Positions 48,401 to 57,400 of a stretch of DNA of 64,000 bases are shown piece by piece. The stretch spans positions 56,883,985 through 56,947,984 of the forward strand of contig OY755252.1 of assembly GCA_963576725.1 (NCBI GenBank), in the 5' to 3' direction. A program made the position numbers and the translations under genes. This DNA is from Azorinus chamasolen. Its lineage: Eukaryota > Mollusca > Bivalvia > Cardiida > Solecurtidae. Under the pieces are notes generated by a model. That model saw only the letters and a list, made by a program, of their open reading frames with translations, searched no databases and was not told the DNA's origin. Position 1 is the first letter of the stretch, and each line of letters begins with the position of its first letter.

Positions 48401-51400
48401 CCATTCATTTATTGAACATAGCAGTCTTTGAAGGCTACTTGTTGCAGGGCAAATGTAATGCAGAAAGCTCCTATAGGAACTTTATGAATTATGTTTGGCC
48501 TGTATTATGCTACCACCTGCCTTACATATCCATAGTTAGTCTCTTTCTTGCAATACAATGTAAAGCTTGGTCAGATACCTCACCATTAACGTAATACCTG
48601 ATATGTGTCTACACTGTTTGTCAGATATGTCATCATAAATTCTAACACATCTCGCGCACAGATCTACATAAACAAAGAAGGGACGTATCTATGTTTGAAT
48701 TCTCAATAAAACACCGCACGCGCTGTAACGGCGTAACGTGACGTAATATGGATTCGAAAATTCGTACGACAAGAAACGTAGTGCCGTTGTGGCGGTGCAA
48801 GTTATAGTTAAATTGAAGTGTTATCGAGAATCGAAATAATAAATTTATACCAGTGTTTTATCGTGCAATCGAACACGGGTGGTCGTTGAGATGCTTATAA
48901 TTAAATCACTCGGCCTATCGGCCTCGTAATTTAATTACTACGCATCTCAACTCCTACCAGTGTTCGATTGCACGATAAAACACTGGTATGAATTTATTAT
49001 TTCTTAAATCATTTTCATTTTGGCAGACATCGTTATGCATGTTGTGGTGTTGTCTGGAGGGGGAATTTTATTTACATTTTGACTTTGGTGAAAGTGGGAT
49101 AAGGACGAGTTTGGGTACCCGTAAACCAGGTTTAAGTCCCCCAGTAGCCCCCTTTTTTTTTATTGTTTTTGGCTGCTGGCCGTTCCAAGGCGGCACTCCT
49201 GCTTTCAGCCTACGGTCAATTTTGTTGTTTAATATGCTTAATGTTTAATGTGTTTCGTCTTGATATGCGTCCTGTTATGTTTTGTCTTGTGGCTTTACCG
49301 TTTCTTGTTAGATGGTGTTTGGTGCGGTGTCATTTCGTGTGTGGCTCTCCCTGTTTGACTATTTTTCCATATTAACCCTTTTGCAAATTCCGATATGTAC
49401 TGAATTTTCATGGACAAAATAGTTAAAATGAAAAATGGAAGGTTGAACGTTGTATCCATTTTAGAATTTTAGAATGGAAAGAAACAAATCTTTCAAATTC
49501 CACTTGCAAACATAGCAGACCCTGATTAGACGGCTTCTATAGGAGCCGTCTGATTTGGGTCTACTCGTTTTGCAAATACGTGAAAACACGTTTAAATGAA
49601 GGAAAAGGTTAAGACCAGACCATTGTCTCTAATTAGGCTATTGTGTCTAATATCTTTCTGAAAGCAGGCACGTAGACATGACTTAAGTGTGAAGCAAGGT
49701 CATTATTGCTAGATAACAAACTAATTTCCTTGAGAGCTAAACTTGAAAACGAAAAGTCCTAGCATTTACAGAGATTACAGACTCTGATAACGAATTTTCA
49801 CACATTTTCAAACAGAGCAGACCCAGATCAGACGGCTCATATAATACGAAATTATGTAGATGCGATTCTATACTTTCTGCCAAGGTAAAACATCGTGTTT
49901 TCATGCACCATTATAAAACTAGTAAATTGTGTCTGTGAGACACAGCGATGTCCCCGTGGTGGTGCTTGCCTAGCTGCACGTAAAATTCCTAACTCATTTG
50001 ACATTGACATTGGGCTTGCGGGCAGCATGGAGTGGGTGCGCAATGAAAGTATGGGTGGTGTTTAATGTGTATATGCAATTCCATATCAATATATATAGCG
50101 GTTAGTGAGGTATAAGACAATGAAAAACCTGTGACAACCAACTGAACGTAAATGTGACCAACTGCACGTAAATTTTTCAAGTCATTTGACCTTAACCTTG
50201 GGCTTGCGGGCAGCGTGGGTGGGGTGCCAAATGATAGCACAGATGGTGAATAATGTGTATGCGAAGTTTCATGTGTATAAGTGTAGAAATTACTGACATA
50301 TAACACTTGAAAAAATGTGACAACCAACTGCACGTAAAAGCGTGACACATGGACAGACGGACGGACATGTGCAAAACATAATGCCTCCCTGACTATCGTC
50401 AACGGGGGCATAAAAATCAGCTAATGAATATTCATGGTGTTATTATTTCTTACATGAATATGCATTAGGTAAAGTGATAATAAAATTAGCATACATGTAC
50501 ATGCATTTTGCGTGACAACGCGTAGTAATTCAAGTGCATTGTGCTAATTAGTACATTCTGAATATCCAGATATTTAACCCTTTCCCTGTCAATGCCGGAT
50601 CTGTGATTGCCTATGCAAACAGTTTGGATCCAGATGAGACGCCGAGTAACTCGGCGTCTCATCAGGATCCAAACTGTTTGTTACTGTTACTATGTTTTTG
50701 TAACAAAAATGAAGAAAATCAAAAGAATAGAAATTTGTAGCAGACGACTAAGTTAGCAGACGACAGAGTTTGGCAGCGAAAGGGTTAAGCGACCGTTAAA
50801 AATGAGCCTGATTTGGTGACATTAAGGTATACGGTAGCTTAATGCTTGATGAAAGTAATGCAGAAACTCCAAACAATGAACTTTCTATGCAACAGTCACA
50901 TGCTTTAAACTCGTTACTCTATAAAAACGTCTTTCTGAGCCGTTGCAAACAGAGTAGACCCAGATCAGACGGATCAAGGTCTGCTGTTCGCTTATGAACA
51001 GAACAGAATAGAACAGAACTGATTTTATTTAGATTTGTACAAAGTCTCATCTGATATAACATATACATGCATATACATACACAACAGTCACGTGAACATG
51101 ATTATATAACTACAACAGTAGAGGAGGAATACATTTTCTAACGCATATTTAGGGTCTGTCTAATAGTCAAAGCAGTTTTTTATATATATATTATCAAATT
51201 ACGCAAAACGGTTTTACTTGTAGAACCCATTGACTCAACAAACCCAATCATATATAAATTATGTTATTATCAGGTGCGGATCCAGGATTTCAGATAGAGC
51301 CGTAGAAGTTTAAGTTTGACGACATCACTATAGTATGTTTGTAAAACATGTTGAAAAGAGCGTAATTGGATAAGGGAAATATAAAAAACTCAGATTGAAT

Positions 51401-54400
51401 CATTGCTTTACTGATGTTTATTAGATCTAGATCTAAAAAAATAACTAACAAAAAAATTTGTTTGGACAATTTTAGGTGGGGGGGGGGGGGGTTACTACTA
51501 TAACAATTAACCTAATCAATATTGACGATGTCATTATTTCATAAATGGATATTCACGGAGTAAAGGGTTAAAGTTTAACAGTAAGTGATAAATTAACCAA
51601 TATCTTCATACATACATCCTTATTAACTCATTCTCTCCTAGGCTATTTTTAGACCCAACCTTTTTGAATTAATCTACCAAAAAGGAGCATTAACTAGAGA
51701 AAAGGAACATTTTAGAATTTTGTAGTTTGAAACCATTGTGATAAATAGAGCATTTGCTCCTATAGGAGCAAATGCTCTATTTATCATAATGGTTTCACAA
51801 TGTGAATTTTATAGATGCGCAAAAATGCGTCACTAGGGGGTAATGTGTTAACGCCTTTGCAAAAAGAGTAGATCCTTTTCAGACTACTCCCGTAAAAGAA
51901 GTTTATCATCATGGCAAACAATAGAGAACCAGATCTGTAAATATAAACAAAAAGAGCAGACCCTGATCAGACAGCTCCTACAGGAGCTGTCTGATCTGGG
52001 TCAACTCTGTTTGCAAGGATTTAAAAAAAGGCGGGATTCTAGTTGAGTGACGTCATCAGTAGGCTGTTCATACTGTACTGACCACCAAGGCAGATAGTGG
52101 GTCAGGACAACATAAGTTCAGTGGTATTGCGTGTGTCTCAAAATCTGGAGGGCATGTGTTCGAATCATAGTAGAGGCTCACACATTCTCACCTTGTATTG
52201 CATACAATACATGTGTTAATAAAGACATGTTTCTTTGTTTTTGTTTGTTCGTTTGTTCTTTTGTTCGTTTTTTGTTTGTTTGTTTTGTAATGAAACATAA
52301 CTAACATTGATTAGATAGCTCCTGTCTGATCTTGGCCTACTCTACAAAGACGTAAAACGTCGGTGTTATGATTAAGCGACCGCTACAGTGATTCTAATAT
52401 GTTTGTTTACCTCAGGGAGCAGATGCAATACGGCATCGGCTATTAAACAGCCCACGGCTAGGGCCAGCATACTCCCCATGATGTAGTGTTTAAGCTTAGA
52501 CCCAGAGATCTTCATGAACACTGCTCCAAGCAGGCTGCACGCGCTGATCACCAAAATAGACAGAGAGCCGTACAGGTACTCTGAAATTAGAACATACGGT
52601 CGGCCATAACATTTTAATAGATTAACATGAGTATTTTAGTTTAACATTTTACTCCATATATAAATATACAACTCTTTTGGCGCCAAATTTCGTAGTTTTG
52701 TCTGCAATTAAAGTTTAAATAATTTGGTACAATAAGGAAATGAGGTAAATAAATGCAATTTTCAAAGGAATAAAGCACAAGTATAGAAATAGAGATTGAG
52801 ACAAAAAGTGAAGTCCCTGATCAGACGCCGCCTTGAAAAGGCGGCGTCTGATCTGGGTCTGCACTATTTGTCGTGGTGCATTTATGCGACATTGGCGTTG
52901 AAAGGGTTAATAGGAAGACATGAGTATTTTAATTTAACAATTTACTCCATAAATAAATGTAACCCTTTAAACGCCTTTGCAAACAGAGTAGGCCCAGATC
53001 AGACGGCTCCTGTAGGAGCCGTCTGATCTGGGCCTACGCCGTTTGCTTATGGAGTAATATAGATACCAGTCTACAGTTTCTGTATTAATCAAAATGTTCA
53101 AAGTTTATTGACGATTATTTAAATTCAGCTAATCAACATTCATGATGTTATATTTTTTAAATATTAATATTCAAGGCGTTAATAAGCGTATTTATAAAGC
53201 AAGCAGTAAAAAATGTTGAAGTGGATGGGTATACAGACAATTAATACTTTAGTAGCATACAGTCACTTCAACGCCACTTAACCCATTACCTCATAGGCTA
53301 TTTTTAGATACAACTCTTTGAATAAATCTACCGAAAAGGAGCATTAAATAGAGAAAATGAAAATTTTAGAATTTTTTAGTTTGAAACCATTGTGATAAAT
53401 AGAGCATATGCTCCTATAGGAGCAAATGCTCTATTTATAACAATGGTTTCACATAATGACTTTTACAGAGTCGTCAACAGTCGTCAATATGGGGGGAATG
53501 GGTTAATGGTTAAACAAAGGTATCTTTCTGTATTGGACAAAAATTTTAAAGTTTCATTGTTCATTGACGATTATTAAATTTCAGATAAATACTATTCGTA
53601 GTGTCATTATCTTCTTACATCAACATCTAACTATTCGTAGTGTCATTATCTTCTTATATTTGCTGATAGGAAATTCAATATAAAACAAAATAAAAATAAA
53701 AATTTAGACGAGACATTCCTTAGACAAAAGATAGACTAATCCAATATATAAGCATGGAAGAATCCACTGGGAGCAAATGGGTTAAGCCTTTAAGACACAA
53801 AAATAGATTTGTCGTGGTTGTCCATTTGGAGAGGTGTCACTGTATCCGTATGGGATGGTGCCGTAACCATGGTTACTAAGATACGCTCCAACTATGTATG
53901 TTAAGTTACACTCGTCTCAATATTGAAATTGCGAAACCATGGTTACATATTCTTCATCTTTAAGAATTAATTGTAAAATAGTTATCTTCTTCATTTTAGC
54001 AAAAGCTCTCTAAAGCTGCCATCTCTAACATCATTATTGGTCTTACCCCTTTCCCTGTTCTATGTTCCAAATGTCAATAGCCCTACATACTGAATATTCA
54101 TGGACAAAATAGTTATAACGAAACATGGAAGGTGGAACATTGTAGCCATTTTAGAAAGTAAAGACACAGTTCTTTCAAATTCCGTTAGCAAACAGAGCAT
54201 GGTATGATAAATCTGATTCTATAGTTTCTACCAATACCAGACACTCCTGTGTTCATATGCCATAGTAAAAAATCGTTTAATAATTATTCATGACGTCACT
54301 ATTTTTACATGAATATCCAACAGGGAAAGGGTTAAACATATTTCGAATGACGTCACGGATTTTGCCATAGTATCGCTTAGATCACGAATGTACTCTTATT

Positions 54401-57400
54401 GTTGCTATTTAAGACCACGAATGAATATTCAGGAAAGAAATAATTTATGTATGAATGTTAACCCTTCGCTTGCTATTCACGTCAATATACCTACCTGTAA
54501 ATAGTGAAGATCCAGATGAGACAGCTGTCTCATCCGGGTCTGCACTATTTACATGTTGATTGTGCAACCAGTGCACTCCACATCAGTGATTGCACAGCGA
54601 AATACTTGTACACAGTGAAGATATATGTAATACAACAGGACATGAGTAAAGAAGGAGAAATGTGTTTTAAAATTGAGCAAGAGAAGGGTTAAGACCACGA
54701 ATGAATATTCAGGAAAGAAATAATTTATGTATGAATATTAAGTTGCTTAGTTTTATATTGTGGTATATGAACACATGAGATTTTCACCATGGCAAAAACT
54801 AGAATCAGATTTATATGGTTACATAAGCAAGCAGAGCAGTCTCTGATCTGACAACTCATTTACTCCATGAATATTCATGACAGAAATAATGTATGCATGG
54901 ATATCAATTTGCTTATTGTCTATATTGTGGTGTATGTACACACTAGCTTTTTACCATGGCAGAAACTGTATAATCGGATCTATATAATTCCATAAGCAAA
55001 TAGAGCAGGCCCTGATGGGCCGTCTCATCTGGGTCTACTCTGTTTTCAAAGGCGTATTTAAAGAGCAAATGGTTAACCCTGGTCCCACCATCTGACTCGC
55101 AATTGCAAACTTCTTGAATCCAAAGAAGACACCGAGTAACTCGGCACTCGACGTCTCATCAGGAAATTACATGTACGTTAAATATTTCCCAAAATGTTTC
55201 ACTCTTTGGCTGCCAATGCCGCATTAGTGATTACCTATGCAAACAGATTGGATCCAGATGAGACACCGAGTGACTTTGGTATGGATATTGAAGAAAAGAA
55301 AAGAAAATTAATCAAATGAAAATTGTAGCAAACGACAATATTTGCAGACGACAATGTTTTGTTTTTTTAGAGTAAGGGTAATACATGTAAGGGTAAACTT
55401 ATTTAGTTGATGAATATATATGCAAGACTCCACCAACTATGAATATAACTGAATTTTCTGAGGTATTATTGTATTCACAATTTCACAGCACGCACTAAGG
55501 ACGTTCGCTGCAATGACAAACAGTATAGTGTCACATATGCATTCTGTAGCATATAAGGAAACAGAAAAAAATCTGCTCAGAGAGTTGATATAGAAATAGA
55601 TATGCATTCTGTGCCATATAAGCAAAAAGAGAAGACTCTGCTCAGAGAGTTCCTACTGTCCCTCCCCTAATGTTATACGATTTTTTGCTGGAGGCTGAAA
55701 ATCATTCTCAAGTGTCTGATTGGTCAGATTTTCATATTGCTCAGAATCTGACCAATGGTACCAAGGCTATAAAACGCAGATTATTCTCAATGAGCTCAGA
55801 CTCTATCAAAATATTTTTATAACATCAGAGCCAGATACTCGAGAATGATCTCTGATTCAGAGGTTTTATAACCTTGGACCAGGAGCTACAGTACAACCTC
55901 TCTATAACGACCACTAAATTGTGTTAATTGGTTGGTATATAGGACAGGAGGCTGCTTAAAGACCTGGTCACAACCCGCCGTGCGTGTTTTTAGCACGTAC
56001 GTTTTTTGGGGAGGCCACGGCCGCTACATGTTTCTGAAAACGTGGGGAAGGAGTAGCAAATGCAGGGAGGAAGTACGTCAGCACACGCCACACGCACGGT
56101 TTGCGCAAGGTGTACATACGTGGCACGCACGCCATGCCACGCCCTGTTCGGTTGCGTGCATCGTACGTTGCACATGTGGTAAGTGCTGCTTAAACGTGCT
56201 CACAACGTACCATCTCCGTGCGATTGCAACGTTATTGTACGGAGGTCGTACTTACACGTGCTGCTCAAGTACGGTGCCATTACTCATTCGCACGTTGTAA
56301 GTGCGTGCAAGTGCGGCGAACGTGAGTTTTTCCGCCCGATGTCAGGGATGTATATAGGACGACCTCCCGATGTTCTCCCACATTCCAAGCTGTTCACACA
56401 CAAGATGCCGCCCATTCCACAGCAAAGACTCCTTTTTCTGATGCTGCAAGACCAGCTTCAAGTGGCAGCGCATGAGCACAAAGTTTTATTACTTGCCTTG
56501 ATACGGGAGAGGGAGAGGCAACAGGGACGCCGACACAGGAGATGGTGGGTTCGCCCATGTATTGAGAGGAGGAGGCTTTTCGGACAGTGTGAAACCTTGT
56601 TCAAAACTCGAACGTGAATCGAGGGGAGACTATGTCGGATACATCCGAATAGACACCAATCTCTTCGCAGAGCTCCTGCTCCGAGTGACCCCTCGAATCA
56701 ACAGGGGCCCAAGGTGTGTATCTTTATTTCTGCCATTACCATTGCTTGGTTTTGCTTTTGTAATTTGCTTTAAAATGTTGCCTTATCATTTCACGAATTC
56801 ATTCTATTAATGCATTAGTTTTAATGTCTCTATCTTGGTTATTTCTGGATATGACACATTATTGCAGTTTCAAGATAAAGGATCTCTTCGAAAAAAAACC
56901 TCTCTGACCGTATCCTTTTGAGCTGCAGATGCAGCAGACCCCTTCTTCAGCGTCCTCTATATGGCATTTTGGCGACGAAATGTTGGTACTCGTCCGTCGG
57001 TTGGGCTCTTATATATACTGCAGAAATACATGCGTTGTAACTGCGGAGAACGTGCTTACTCCGCACGGTCCACGTGAGTTATGTCAGCTCATTGGACAGT
57101 AGAACTGGGGAAGTGCCGAGTGAGCACAGACCACACACTTATCACGTGCGCAACACGCACGTGCTAAGTGCGTCGTCTGTACAGCAAGTGGCTGTGGGAA
57201 AAGATTAAAACACTCACGGAGTCAGTGTGTTGTGCGCACGTTAGCTTTAGAAGGCACGCGCGTCACCCGTACGTCGGTGAATCCGTCGCCCGAACACAGC
57301 GAAAGTTTTGTATGCACTAAAAGTGCTACGGCGTGTCTGCGTGTTCCTTAATCCGTACGGAGGCGGTACTCACCACGTACGGATCCCCATAATTTCCCCA

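Noticed and set aside
49989..50411. 140-codon minus-strand open frame
   Set aside because: Falls wholly in a GGGGGCAT-type dispersed repeat with two internal repeats; no protein family recognised.
55932..56300. Cys-rich open frame of 122 codons
   Set aside because: Produced by GCACGTAC-type words in the left part of the Harbinger-like element; not conserved coding sequence.
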